DNA from: Candidatus Poribacteria bacterium
GTDB lineage: Bacteria; Poribacteria; WGA-4E; PCPOR2b
Direction: 5' to 3'
Assembly (NCBI GenBank): GCA_028819845.1
Contig: JAPPKS010000026.1
Location: forward strand, 14,917-78,916
DNA length: 64,000 nt
Position numbers and translations under genes: made by a program. The notes below the pieces were generated by a model, which worked only from the letters and a program-made list of their open reading frames with translations, was not told where the DNA came from and did no database searches. This document shows, piece by piece, positions 35,399 to 44,477 of the stretch. Position 1 is the first letter of the stretch, and every line of letters starts with the position of its first letter.

Positions 35399-37353
35399 GA
35401 AGATTTGTGAATGAAAAGACCGAAGTCCAGAACCGGATTCGAGGCGGTATTCGCATCAGAGTCGTTGTCATCGGCCTAATATTGATGGCGCTCAATGCAT
35501 ATTGGGTCGCAATCAATGACATTATCGTCGGTCCTTTGCACAACTATATGTCGTTGTTCAGCAACGCAGTCTTCACCCTGTTTGCGCTCATTCTACTGAA
35601 TCTGCTTCTCAAAAGACTGCTGCCGCGGTTTATGCTCAGCAGATCCGACCTATTCGTTATCTACGTTATGGTTGTCACCGTGACAACGGTATCTGGCCAT
35701 CCGAGCATGAGCCATGTGATCGGAATTCTCGCTCACCCATACTGGTTTGCCACGCCGGAAAATGATTGGCGCAATCTGTTCTGGCAGTATATTCCCGACT
35801 GGTTCACCACCCGTGACACACATGCCCTCAGTAGCTTTTTTCACGGGGGGACATCCTTCTTTGACCGAAAATACGTCGAACCGTGGCTGGCCCCGTTGCT
35901 CTATTGGTCAGCTTTCATGTTTGTCCTCTACTTTGTACTTATCTGCATCAACGTGATTCTGCGAAAGCAATTCACCGAGCATGAACGGCTCACCTATCCG
36001 ATTACTTGGATGCCCCTAGAGATGGGGAGAGATATCTCGGGGTTTCTGAGGAACAAGTTAATGTGGCTAGGCTTTGGAATCGCGGCGGGAATCAGTCTGC
36101 TAAACGGCTTGCACACCTTATTCCCATTCGTTCCCGCTGTGCCCGTTTGGTGGCAACGGGTTAGTTTCGCGGAAAAACCGTGGAGTTACGCCGGTGGAGT
36201 GCTGGTCTCTTTCCAGCCATTCGTGATTGGGCTTTCGTATTTCATGCCGTTGGATCTCGCGTTTTCCGCGTGGTTTTTCTTCATCCTACAGCTTCTGATT
36301 CGAGTGTTGTTGGGCGCGGCGATGGGTATACGAAACCCGTACTTCGATGAACAAGCACAGGGTGGTTGGATTGGATTGGGCATTCTGGCGTTATGGGTCG
36401 GGCGCAGACACCTCAAACGCGCCTTCTTCCAGACGTTCAGCGGCAATAACCGGTTCGATGACTCGAACGAGCCGATGCGGTATCGCACCGCTGTATTGGG
36501 CATAATTGCAGGGTTCCTGTTTCTAATTGCATTTGCGTACAAAGCGGGGCTGTCGGCATGGGTAATGCTCATGTTTTTGGTTTTGTACTGTTCCATCGCC
36601 ATCGGAGTAGCAAAACTCAGGGCGAGTTTGGGGGTGTCGATTCATCACATCATCTGGGTAGATCCGCAGCGCACGATGGTGACCGCGTTTGGGACACGCA
36701 CATTCGGGGCGCGGAACTTGACGGTGCTGACCTTCCTTTTCTGGCTGAACCGAGAGCTGGTCGCGCATCCGATGCCGAATCAACTCGAAGCATTCCGCAT
36801 CGCGGAGCAGACGGGCACGAATTATCGAAGAGTGTTATGGGCAATGCTTATTACTCTCATCATCGGTATACCCGCGACTTTCGTTATATACCTCGGTCTC
36901 ACATACCACCACGGGGCGGGAAATTCCGCATCACACATTGTTGGGATGGGTACAGACTATTTTACGAGACGGCTTCAGCCGTGGTTAAGCGTTCCCCTCG
37001 AACCGGACTACCTAACCATGAGCATGATTAGCCTCGGTTTTGGCATAACAACCGTTCTGCTAGTCATGAAGATGCGGTTTCTGTGGTGGCCATTTCATCC
37101 GGTGGGATATGTCATGGGGGTAAGCCCGTCGGAAATGAGTTACATCTGGTGTCCGATGCTGGTTAGTTGGTTTCTTAAATTCACCATTCTACGTTACGGC
37201 GGCTTGAAGGGGTATCGCCGCGCCATCCCGTTTTTCGCGGGATTGGTCCTCGGCGATTACACGATGGGTTGCATTTGGAGCATTATCAGCGCATCCTTGA
37301 ATATCGTCACGTATAACATGGCATGGCACGGACGCCCAAGTATGATTCCATAA
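35395..37353 (+). CDS. Large polytopic membrane protein, DUF6785/DUF6784-like
   Basis: About 652 residues from the GTG at 35395; the frame opens at 35242. At least twelve hydrophobic segments are visible, from VVVIGLILMALNAYWVAI to the C-terminal FFAGLVLGDYTMGCIWSIISASL, with WxxxNRELVAHPMPNQLEAFRIAEQTG in a large loop. The pattern agrees with the DUF6785 family common in Poribacteria, Planctomycetes and Armatimonadetes, of unknown (perhaps transporter-like) function. The GTG overlaps the TGA of the M23 remnant in GTGA, a translational-coupling arrangement, which is why I choose this start; ATG 35347 is an alternative. Confidence 0.75.
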   Translation: MRRFVNEKTEVQNRIRGGIRIRVVVIGLILMALNAYWVAINDIIVGPLHNYMSLFSNAVFTLFALILLNLLLKRLLPRFMLSRSDLFVIYVMVVTVTTVSGHPSMSHVIGILAHPYWFATPENDWRNLFWQYIPDWFTTRDTHALSSFFHGGTSFFDRKYVEPWLAPLLYWSAFMFVLYFVLICINVILRKQFTEHERLTYPITWMPLEMGRDISGFLRNKLMWLGFGIAAGISLLNGLHTLFPFVPAVPVWWQRVSFAEKPWSYAGGVLVSFQPFVIGLSYFMPLDLAFSAWFFFILQLLIRVLLGAAMGIRNPYFDEQAQGGWIGLGILALWVGRRHLKRAFFQTFSGNNRFDDSNEPMRYRTAVLGIIAGFLFLIAFAYKAGLSAWVMLMFLVLYCSIAIGVAKLRASLGVSIHHIIWVDPQRTMVTAFGTRTFGARNLTVLTFLFWLNRELVAHPMPNQLEAFRIAEQTGTNYRRVLWAMLITLIIGIPATFVIYLGLTYHHGAGNSASHIVGMGTDYFTRRLQPWLSVPLEPDYLTMSMISLGFGITTVLLVMKMRFLWWPFHPVGYVMGVSPSEMSYIWCPMLVSWFLKFTILRYGGLKGYRRAIPFFAGLVLGDYTMGCIWSIISASLNIVTYNMAWHGRPSMIP

Positions 37354-37411
37354 CCCTTCCACACCCTGAACGAAGCAACCCCGGGACACAAATGGCGAGA
37401 CGTGAAAACGC

Positions 37412-37440
37412 TTGATTCGACAGTATAGATATGTTATGCT
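37412..37440 (+). promoter_or_regulatory. Candidate sigma-70 promoter
   Basis: TTGATT, 17-bp spacer, TATGCT (four of six in each box). It would give a leader of about 350 nt before the GT2 gene at 37797, so the assignment is tentative. Confidence 0.35.
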
Positions 37441-37473
37441 ATCTTCTCTGTTAGGAGGCAATCGTAGCAGTCT

Positions 37474-37726
37474 TAGGTTGGGTTGAGGCCGCGCGATCGA
37501 ACAACACCAACCGGAGGAATATTTTGGGCGAAAGAGATTTTAGGCGGCAGTCTTCTCTGTAACCCAGCGCCTTTTGGCTATTGAGAGTCATCTCGTTGAA
37601 CGGAGTCGGTACTGTCTAACGAACCGCGCTGAATTTCGCTTCGCGGATTGTGTTATCAACCTCGTTTTTGCCCGCCGCGTTTTTTCTTCTAAAAGTATGA
37701 GTCTGCCAAATCCGTTCAACCCAACC
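37474..37726. repeat. Element bounded by inverted repeat GGTTGGGTTGA / TCAACCCAACC
   Basis: Exact 11-bp inverted copies at 37476-37486 and 37716-37726, 230 bp apart. The left end, TAGGTTGGGTTGAGG, matches 14 of 15 bases of the reverse complement of 40517-40531. Such TAGGTTGGGTT sequences recall short dispersed non-coding repeats (MITE-like) seen in some bacterial genomes. Confidence 0.45.
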
Positions 37727-37796
37727 AACGGCGTGTTAGGTGTTTATGTGTTAAATTACAAAGTAACATCTGCTTTCGTCCGTCAGGTGGTCGGCA

Positions 37797-38495
37797 ATGC
37801 AGCATAAGCTCTCCATTGTAATTCCCGTTTATAATGAGGTCGGCACATTGGAGGAAGTGCTCCGGCAGGTACAAGCGGTCGACATCGGGATTGAAAAAGA
37901 GATTGTTTTGGTGGACGATTGCTCAACCGATGGGGCGCGTGAACTTCTCCGGGAGATTGAATCGTCTAGCGACTCACCCATCCGCGCCTTTTACCACGAT
38001 GTAAATTATGGCAAGGGCGCAGCCTTGCGCACCGGATTCCAGCACGTTGAGGGTGACATAACTCTCATTCAGGACGCCGATTTGGAGTATAATCCACAAG
38101 ACTACCCGGAACTAATCCAGCCGATTTTGGACGGTGTTGCGGACGCGGTCTACGGTTCGCGTTTCCAAACGGGACGCGGACATGCGCTGTTATCGAGTTA
38201 TGCCGCGAATAGATTTTTGACTGCGTTCTCCAATCTGTGCACCGGATTTAAGCTGACGGATATGGAAACCTGCTACAAGGCAATAAAATCCTCAATTTTG
38301 TTGGATATTCCGCTGCGGTCGGATCGATTCGGATTTGAACCGGAGATTACCGCAAAACTCGCAAAACGCAAATGCCGAATCTGTGAGGTGCCGGTAACCT
38401 ATCGTGGACGCGACTATCACGAGGGGAAAAAAGTGAGTTGGAAGGATGGGATTGCAGCAATGTATCATATTATCCGTTTTCGATTCAAGGACTAA
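37797..38495 (+). CDS. Family 2 glycosyltransferase (DPM1/DPG synthase-like)
   Basis: 232 residues. GT-A fold: SIVIPVYNEVGTLEEVL, VLVDDCSTDGARELL, NYGKGAALRTGF, and DADLEY as the DxD nucleotide-sugar/metal motif, followed by GSRF and the CYKA segment. This arrangement is that of dolichol/undecaprenyl-phosphate mannose or glucose synthases. It has no C-terminal membrane segments, so it is a soluble or peripheral enzyme. Acceptor likely a polyprenyl phosphate (inference). AGGTGG upstream of ATG. Confidence 0.93.
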   Translation: MQHKLSIVIPVYNEVGTLEEVLRQVQAVDIGIEKEIVLVDDCSTDGARELLREIESSSDSPIRAFYHDVNYGKGAALRTGFQHVEGDITLIQDADLEYNPQDYPELIQPILDGVADAVYGSRFQTGRGHALLSSYAANRFLTAFSNLCTGFKLTDMETCYKAIKSSILLDIPLRSDRFGFEPEITAKLAKRKCRICEVPVTYRGRDYHEGKKVSWKDGIAAMYHIIRFRFKD

Positions 38496-38575
38496 TCCGA
38501 GATTGAACATCGGCGTCATTTGGGCACTTGGGGCGGATCGACTGGTATTAAATTGCAATTCACCCGGATCGTCAC

Positions 38576-40357
38576 ATGAAGAATTTACAGAATCTACTTG
38601 AAAATATCGATCAACTCATCGACCTACAGCCTTCCTCGGAGCCGCCGGCACTGCCTGTCAATACTTCAGACGAGTTACTTGCTGCGCTCAAACACTATTT
38701 CGGACTTTCCGCGTTCCGAGGCGGGCAGCGCGAAATAATTGAAGCAATCCTGAACGGCGGCAATGTCCTCGCTGCGTTTCCGACCGGTTACGGCAAATCA
38801 CTATGTTATCAGTTGCCTGCGCTCATTCAGCCCGGCGTCGCCATCATCGTTTCGCCGTTAATCTCCTTGATGAAAGATCAGGTGGACGCATTGCGTGGGC
38901 GTGGTATCCATTCGGTCGGGCTAATCAACAGCAGCCTAAATTTGGAGGAGTATCAGGCTGAGTTGGCCCGTTTGAAACGCGGTGAAATAAAATTGCTCTA
39001 TGCCGCACCGGAACGTTTTCGGAGCCGTCGGTTTTTGGCGCGTCTTGACGCGTTCCCTATCTCGCTGTTCGTCATAGACGAAGCGCACTGCATATCCCAG
39101 TGGGGGCACGACTTCCGACCCGCGTATCTGGCGTTGCGCGACGCCATCCGGGTACTGCACCCGCGCTCGATTGCCCTTTTCACAGCGACCGCGACCCCGG
39201 AAGTGCGTGCGGACGTCTTGCGTGAGTTGGACGTTGATCGCTGCGAAACCTTTTTGCGAAGTATTGTGCGCCGCAATCTGAAATTTAGCGTCTGTGCCCT
39301 CTCCAGCGAGACCGAAAAATACGCGATGCTGCATGCCTGCCTGGAAAAACTCGAAGGCAAAGGAATTATTTACGCGGGGCGCCGACGCGACACGGAGGAA
39401 ATTGCGGCCGTTTTGGGATCGTACGGACGGCGTGTGGATTATTACCATGCCGGGCGCGATGCGTCAGAGCGAAAACGGGTGCAGGATGGATTCTTTGAAG
39501 ATGGACCTGACGGCATAGACCTCATCGCGGCGACCAACGCATTCGGAATGGGGATTGACAAATCTGACATCCGATACATCATCCATTGGGCGATGACGGG
39601 GACACTGGAGGAATATTATCAGGAATCAGGGCGTGCTGGCCGGGATGGGGGAGACTCCAACTGTGTGCTCTTTTATTGTCCCGACGATCGGAGGTTGCGC
39701 GAATGGTTTATCAAGGAAGACGCGCCAAACAAGCGCAATCTGCTTAAACTTCTCAAGTTAATTGAAACATTTCCCGCCCTGCACCAATTCCGCATGATTC
39801 CTGCAGAAGAACTGGAGTGGTTGAGCGGCTTTAGCGCCGGAAAAATCAGGGTCGGCATCAGCTACCTGCAGAAACTCGGGTTCCTGCGAAGGATGTATGA
39901 CATCCCTTCAAGACTGTCAATCCGGACGCCGTTCGTCCCAAATTACAGGATAGAAGATCACGACCAACGTGCGCTGCTAGAGCAACTGCGGACACAATCC
40001 GAATTGAACACGATGGAATTTTGCAGGGACTTAGATATCCGTCCGGACGATTTGATGGAACAACTAATTGACTTGCAGAACGATGGGTATCTGCGGTATT
40101 GGGGAACAGAGGATTCGATGCTCATTGAGCTGCTGCGTGAGAGCCACCTCTTCGGTTCGATTTCTGAGGATCAGATGGGATTTGAGGATTTCATTCTAGG
40201 CAAGCGGCGGCAGCTGGATCAGGTAGTACATTATGCGCTCGCAGACCATTGCCGTGGGCGCGCCGCACGGAGGTATTTCGGCGAATCGGTTCCAGAGGAT
40301 TACAGATGCGGTAATTGCGATTTGTGCAATCCGGATTACAGGGTCGTAAGGGATTGA
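38576..40357 (+). CDS. RecQ family ATP-dependent DNA helicase
   Basis: 593 residues. Superfamily 2 3'-5' helicase: N-terminal extension of about 30 residues, FRGGQREIIEAIL (motif 0), Walker A TGYGKS (70-75), DEAH at 168-171 with CISQWGHDFRPAY, motif III LFTATAT, motif V AFGMGIDK and motif VI QESGRAGRDG. The C-terminal CRGRAARRYFGE...CGNCDLC cysteines form the RecQ zinc-binding region, and a winged-helix-like segment precedes it. No HRDC domain is evident. It repairs and restarts stalled replication in the cytoplasm. The ribosome-binding site is weak. Confidence 0.95.
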   Translation: MKNLQNLLENIDQLIDLQPSSEPPALPVNTSDELLAALKHYFGLSAFRGGQREIIEAILNGGNVLAAFPTGYGKSLCYQLPALIQPGVAIIVSPLISLMKDQVDALRGRGIHSVGLINSSLNLEEYQAELARLKRGEIKLLYAAPERFRSRRFLARLDAFPISLFVIDEAHCISQWGHDFRPAYLALRDAIRVLHPRSIALFTATATPEVRADVLRELDVDRCETFLRSIVRRNLKFSVCALSSETEKYAMLHACLEKLEGKGIIYAGRRRDTEEIAAVLGSYGRRVDYYHAGRDASERKRVQDGFFEDGPDGIDLIAATNAFGMGIDKSDIRYIIHWAMTGTLEEYYQESGRAGRDGGDSNCVLFYCPDDRRLREWFIKEDAPNKRNLLKLLKLIETFPALHQFRMIPAEELEWLSGFSAGKIRVGISYLQKLGFLRRMYDIPSRLSIRTPFVPNYRIEDHDQRALLEQLRTQSELNTMEFCRDLDIRPDDLMEQLIDLQNDGYLRYWGTEDSMLIELLRESHLFGSISEDQMGFEDFILGKRRQLDQVVHYALADHCRGRAARRYFGESVPEDYRCGNCDLCNPDYRVVRD

Positions 40358-40363
40358 AATAGC

Positions 40364-40531
40364 GTAACCCAACGTTTTTTGGTTGCACAATGCGATTGGT
40401 ATATTTGAGGCTATGCAAAACCCTAAATGCGTTAGGTTATATTCCGGGTATATGCCAATGTCGCCAATTCAAGTTCGCGGCGTAGTTTCGCTTGGCTATG
40501 TATTTGGTAAAACCCACCTTAACCCAACCTA
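40364..40531. repeat. Repeat-containing intergenic segment with AACCCAAC motifs
   Basis: GTAACCCAACG at 40364-40374 and CCTTAACCCAACCTA at 40517-40531 flank about 140 non-coding bases. The right end is the reverse complement (14 of 15) of 37474-37488, so the two intergenic regions share a dispersed repeat. Confidence 0.45.
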
Positions 40532-40585
40532 CAGGAGACATGGAAACTAAAATCATTGCACTGAAATTGGAGGAAGGAAACTCAA

Positions 40586-41302
40586 ATGTCAAAGACAGCG
40601 GTAATCGCCGGTGTCGGCGCCGGATTGGGAGCGTCCTTAGCAAAAAAATTTGCGCGCGAAGGATGCCGCGTAGCGCTGCTCGCACGTTCTTCGGGTTACA
40701 TTGATGCGCTGGCTGCGGAACTTCGGGAAGCGGGGACGATTTGCCTCGCGTTGCCGACGGACATTACAGACCCACTTCAAATTGCGGGCAGCTTTTCGGC
40801 GGTGCGAGAAACGTTGGGCCCCGTCGATATTTTGGTCAACCACGCCGGAAATGCCGCGTGGGGCAATTTTTCTGAGTTGACGCCCGATGCATTTGAGCAT
40901 TCTTGGCGTGTGTGCGCGCTGGGGGCGTTTTTGTGCGCACAAGAAGCCGTGCCCGATATGGTGGAGCGGGGCGGTGGGGCCATCCTCTTTACCGGCGCAA
41001 CTTCAGCCATTCGCGGACGACCGGGGGCAATAGCGTTTAGCAGCGCAAAATTTGCCGTGCGCGGTCTAGCCTGGGCGTTGGCGCGCGAGATTGGGCATCA
41101 AGGGATTCATGTTGCTCACATTATCGTGGACGGAATCATCAATACCCCTGACGTGCGTAGCCGATACCAACTAGACGATGATGAACCGACGCTAGATCCG
41201 GACGAGATTGCCGAGACATATTGGAGCCTTGCCCAGCAGCCGCGGAGTTCATGGACCTTTGAGCTGGATCTGCGCCCGTATAACGAGGAATTCTTCACCT
41301 AG
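40586..41302 (+). CDS. Short-chain dehydrogenase/reductase, atypical (Tyr replaced by Phe)
   Basis: 238 residues. Rossmann motif reads GVGAGLGASLA rather than TGxxxGxG, NHAG is at 85-88 (for NNAG), the active-site Ser is near 140, and the YxxxK motif is Phe151-S-S-A-Lys155. Phe at this position occurs in an SDR subfamily close to human DHRS-like proteins, so activity is uncertain. GGAGG lies upstream. Substrate unknown. It stands alone after recQ. Confidence 0.9.
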   Translation: MSKTAVIAGVGAGLGASLAKKFAREGCRVALLARSSGYIDALAAELREAGTICLALPTDITDPLQIAGSFSAVRETLGPVDILVNHAGNAAWGNFSELTPDAFEHSWRVCALGAFLCAQEAVPDMVERGGGAILFTGATSAIRGRPGAIAFSSAKFAVRGLAWALAREIGHQGIHVAHIIVDGIINTPDVRSRYQLDDDEPTLDPDEIAETYWSLAQQPRSSWTFELDLRPYNEEFFT

Positions 41303-41471
41303 TCACTTGCGTTGAGTAGAGTGGTACGATGAAAAAGGTGAATTGTTGCGTCTGGTGTTTTCACAAGCGCTTGGGTTAATCTGGCAATCTCACCGTTCGG
41401 CGTAAGGCACGGCATTTGCCGCAAGAACAGGTTTGGAAAAATCCGATCTACTCAAACTGCGTGTGCTTCGC

Positions 41472-41981
41472 TCAGAGGCGCCCAAACGGGAATGTACCGG
41501 GCATTGCGTCTAAGCCGCGGAAGTGATTGGGTTTAATCATCGTCGGTAGTTTCAGGTCCGGCATCTTGAGTTCGTCAAACCGAGTTAGTTGTTCGGGCGT
41601 GAGTGCGGCTTTAATTTCGTTTAGGAGCCCGCCAATCTCCTTGAGGTACGCATTGCGTTGAACTATGAACTCCCGAATCTTGGCTCTCAACGCGTGTCGT
41701 GCCCTCACCGACTGCCGATACATTCTCCGGTCGCCTTCGTACGGGCTCAATCGATCCATCCGTGCTTCGCTGCGATAGCCGTGGTAGTGCGACTCTAACA
41801 CGTCTTTTTCAAATTTGTAGTCTTCGACAATGTCCCTAATGACTGAAATTTTGGGCGAAATGACATTTAGCTGTTCCGATGACAGGTTCAGCGCGGATGA
41901 GGATTTTGAGATGTCGATTAACTTCACCCCGCCGCAAGCTGAGGTGAATACGATGCAGATGAGGATAATGAATCGTTTCAT
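41472..41981 (-). CDS. Hypothetical lipoprotein with Spy/CpxP-like (LTxxQ) features
   Basis: 169 residues. N-terminal hydrophobic stretch with lipobox FTSAC (Cys about 16). The mature part is helical and charged, with LTPEQLTRFDELK near residue 125, which resembles the LTxxQ repeat of periplasmic Spy/CpxP-like chaperones. Start at the ATG 41981; a TTG two codons earlier is possible. Lies 26 nt after a LamG gene, so probably in that operon. Function inferred only weakly. Confidence 0.7.
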   Translation of the reverse strand: MKRFIILICIVFTSACGGVKLIDISKSSSALNLSSEQLNVISPKISVIRDIVEDYKFEKDVLESHYHGYRSEARMDRLSPYEGDRRMYRQSVRARHALRAKIREFIVQRNAYLKEIGGLLNEIKAALTPEQLTRFDELKMPDLKLPTMIKPNHFRGLDAMPGTFPFGRL

Positions 41982-42007
41982 TTTCAAGCTTATCTACCCA
42001 ACCAACA

Positions 42008-42817
42008 TCAATTTGATGCGCCTGCCTTCAGGTTACCCCATGTGGTGCTAATCTTTCCGTGCGGGTGAACGGCGAGAAATCCTTTCAATCCGCCATCGAA
42101 GTGCGTTTCAACCTCGTCTGCGCTCAAGGCGCGTTTAACGATTAAGACTTCGTCGAGCATACCGTTGAAAAAGAACGGGCCTTCCGACCAGCCGATATTT
42201 AGCGCGTGGTCAATCTCTTCGGGGATTGCCACGTTGTCATCCACTCTTCCGAACGGCTTTCCATCTAAATAATAAGTGTATTTCCTCCCCTCCTTGGTGA
42301 GCACCATCTGATACCACTGCTTTAGCTTGGGGTCCCACGGCTCGGAATCGACCCAAGCGACGCCCGCGCCGCCGGCGGTATTGATGTGGAAGTCGATTCC
42401 GTTTCCGGAATACCACCAAATCCACTTGTTTGTGGAACCGCCCCCCTCGTCATGTCCGAGCAGCGTAAAGCCCGCAGAACCCCGGTTCCCTTTCGGCGGA
42501 TCTTCCTCAAAATAGAGCCATACCCCAATGGTGAAATCGGATTTGTGTAGACTGAGGCTGTCGTCGTTCTCAACCTCGACTTGGTTCGTACCGTCCAGCC
42601 GTATCGCCTGTCCAAACTTTCCCTTTTCCCGTTTCGCCTTCTTTTGCAACGTGCCGTCGTTGCCGTGTGGCGACAGGTCTTTGGCGACATCACCCTTTCC
42701 TTCGTCAAACGTGATAGCGAGGACTACATCCTTGTCAACTTCGAGCGCCGCCGAGTCTTCAAGTTGGAACGCGAGAGTCAAACAGAGGATTAATGCAATA
42801 AAAATCGTGTGTTTCAC
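42008..42817 (-). CDS. Secreted LamG-domain protein (paralogue 3)
   Basis: 269 residues. GTG start with AAGGAG upstream. Signal peptide (ends near DSAALE), then VVLAITFDEGKGDVAKDLSPHGNDG, FTIGVWLYFEEDP, WYQMVLTKEGRKYTYYLDGKPFG and FFNGMLDEVLIVKRALSADEV, all LamG strands. The tail L-A-V-H-P-H-G-K-I-S-T-T-W-G-N-L-K carries the shared motif. Possibly co-transcribed with the lipoprotein at 41472. Surface or extracellular carbohydrate binding is inferred from the fold. Confidence 0.87.
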   Translation of the reverse strand: MKHTIFIALILCLTLAFQLEDSAALEVDKDVVLAITFDEGKGDVAKDLSPHGNDGTLQKKAKREKGKFGQAIRLDGTNQVEVENDDSLSLHKSDFTIGVWLYFEEDPPKGNRGSAGFTLLGHDEGGGSTNKWIWWYSGNGIDFHINTAGGAGVAWVDSEPWDPKLKQWYQMVLTKEGRKYTYYLDGKPFGRVDDNVAIPEEIDHALNIGWSEGPFFFNGMLDEVLIVKRALSADEVETHFDGGLKGFLAVHPHGKISTTWGNLKAGASN

Positions 42818-43095
42818 TTTTTTTCTCCTTTTTGGGTTTTAGGTTTGTTCCGCATTATTATATACGATAATACAATGGTTTGGAAAGAGCGAAAATAATC
42901 GTGTCTTCTTAACACACACCAAAAAACTCCGCATTCCTTAATACTCTGATTTTTGCGTATTTTCTCTACGGAATGTAAGCCTGAGTTTGACCACTGCAAC
43001 ACCAATGTCCGCAGGCAGAGATCGCCGTTCGTTTCTACCCCATAGAATCGGGAGCTATAGAAACTCATCTTCCGCCGTTATATATTGATAGGAAA

Positions 43096-43914
43096 TTAAT
43101 TTTGCGAATTCTTCATCGCGCCCCAAGTGACAGCCGGCTTCCCCGCGGCATCAACCGCCAGTGCATTGTTTCTGTACTCAAAATTTTGCTGTATCTCTTC
43201 CTGCGATAATGCGCGATTATAGATGCGGACTTCATCAAGGATACCGGGAAAGTACCTACCCTTGAGTTCGCTTCCGATTCTGAGGCGGGTGAGGTTGATT
43301 GGCGGCGTTTCAACGTCTGGAAACTCCCTCACGCCGTGAATTCCACCGTTCCCGACTCTACCGTTAACGTACACCGCGAGCCGTTCCTCACCGGGTTCAA
43401 TCAAATTGGAAGTATAGGCGAGGTGATACCACGTGTACGGCTTCACTGTACCCCCTTGGTATGATATGTAGCCGTCCCGGTCCTTTAGGTTGAGGTCAAT
43501 TCGATTGAATCTAACACTGAAGGTTACAACACTTCCCGGCATCTGTTCCGGGATAACGGACGAAGAAACCAACCCATTAACCCGGAAAGCCTGATCGCCT
43601 CTCGCCCAGACCTCTACCGTCACTTCGGATTCATGCCCTAAATCCGGCAGGGCAATAAAATCATCAACCCCGTCAAAATCGAGAGCTTCCCCAATTATTC
43701 CGCGGGCGGTCTGGGGATTTCCGATAATTACTCCATGATTGTTATTTCCCGAAATATCATTGACGATTTGCCCATCGATATTTGCCTTGTCCATCGTCCA
43801 ATAGCCGATGAGGTCCCTAGTCACGTATTCCTGAGCTTCTACTTCACTGACAGGGTAAACCGCCAATGCGATAACCGTTAAAACGAAAGCGGTGACAACA
43901 GTCTTTGAGAACAT
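43096..43914 (-). CDS. Secreted LamG-domain protein (paralogue 4)
   Basis: 272 residues. Signal peptide (ends VEA), then LIGYWTMDKANIDGQIVNDISGNNNHG, VTVEVWARGD, WYHLAYTSNLIEPGEERLAVYVNGRVG and YFPGILDEVRIYNRALSQEEI. The C-terminus A-V-D-A-A-G-K-P-A-V-T-W-G-A-M-K belongs to the same motif as the other three LamG proteins. TAAGGAGG precedes ATG. 278 bp separate it from paralogue 3, with no convincing gene between. Confidence 0.87.
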   Translation of the reverse strand: MFSKTVVTAFVLTVIALAVYPVSEVEAQEYVTRDLIGYWTMDKANIDGQIVNDISGNNNHGVIIGNPQTARGIIGEALDFDGVDDFIALPDLGHESEVTVEVWARGDQAFRVNGLVSSSVIPEQMPGSVVTFSVRFNRIDLNLKDRDGYISYQGGTVKPYTWYHLAYTSNLIEPGEERLAVYVNGRVGNGGIHGVREFPDVETPPINLTRLRIGSELKGRYFPGILDEVRIYNRALSQEEIQQNFEYRNNALAVDAAGKPAVTWGAMKNSQN

Positions 43915-44477
43915 TTTGATCCTCCTTAGTCTCTGTAAAGATGCTCTTTAGTAATCTAGCATTTGGACCGTTTCCTCTCAAACTGCCATATGCTAACGCA
44001 ATTAATGTGCCAATACTCTTTATTTTTATACACGGAGTTTTGGCGCGCTTTCGCTCATGGCTGTTATCAGGTGCTGACGTTTGTTTTGTCCTTTTTGTAG
44101 CGGTGCGGAGTAATGTTTTTCTCTCAAATTCAAAAAGCGCGGCTGCACAATTTGGTGCAAGATGTCAAGAGACCTGAACCGTTTAGGGCAAAAAGAATGC
44201 TTCTCAGAATGTCACAAGTTTGCAGATTTGGTTTAACCAATTCCGCCCACTATCGTCGTCTAACTTAACATCTGCGCGTTTGACATGCGCGGAATGGACT
44301 CCGACAATTCAATTGTCACGCGCATCCTGTATGATTTGATTGCCATCTCTTGTCCTCATTATAATAGGCAGAGACTACGGATTCATCTCGCTGAAAAGCC
44401 TTGTATGCGATACCTACCCATGAAGTATATTTTGATTTGCCAATTGCACGGGAAACAACTTGAAACCCATCGGCATG
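43915..44477. other. Intergenic region
   Basis: About 560 bases. The ribosome-binding site of the LamG gene lies at the left edge. Short ORFs on both strands have no recognisable content, and I see no RNA gene or repeat. Confidence 0.5.

Larger units (their letters stand above)
37354..37796. other. Intergenic region with promoter and inverted repeat
   Basis: About 440 bases between the membrane protein and the GT2 gene. It holds the candidate promoter 37412-37440 and the inverted-repeat element 37474-37726 listed separately. No protein gene is supported. Confidence 0.5.

Noticed and set aside
37574-37807. A + strand reading with LPNPFNPTNG, resembling a type IX/FlgD-type C-terminal motif
   Set aside because: No domain surrounds it, and the bases lie in the inverted-repeat element (TCAACCCAACC), so the match comes from the repeat.
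42814-43068. Minus-strand ORF of 84 codons between two LamG genes
   Set aside because: Overlaps the LamG gene's ribosome-binding site, no conserved pattern, unusual cysteine/charge mix; probably chance.
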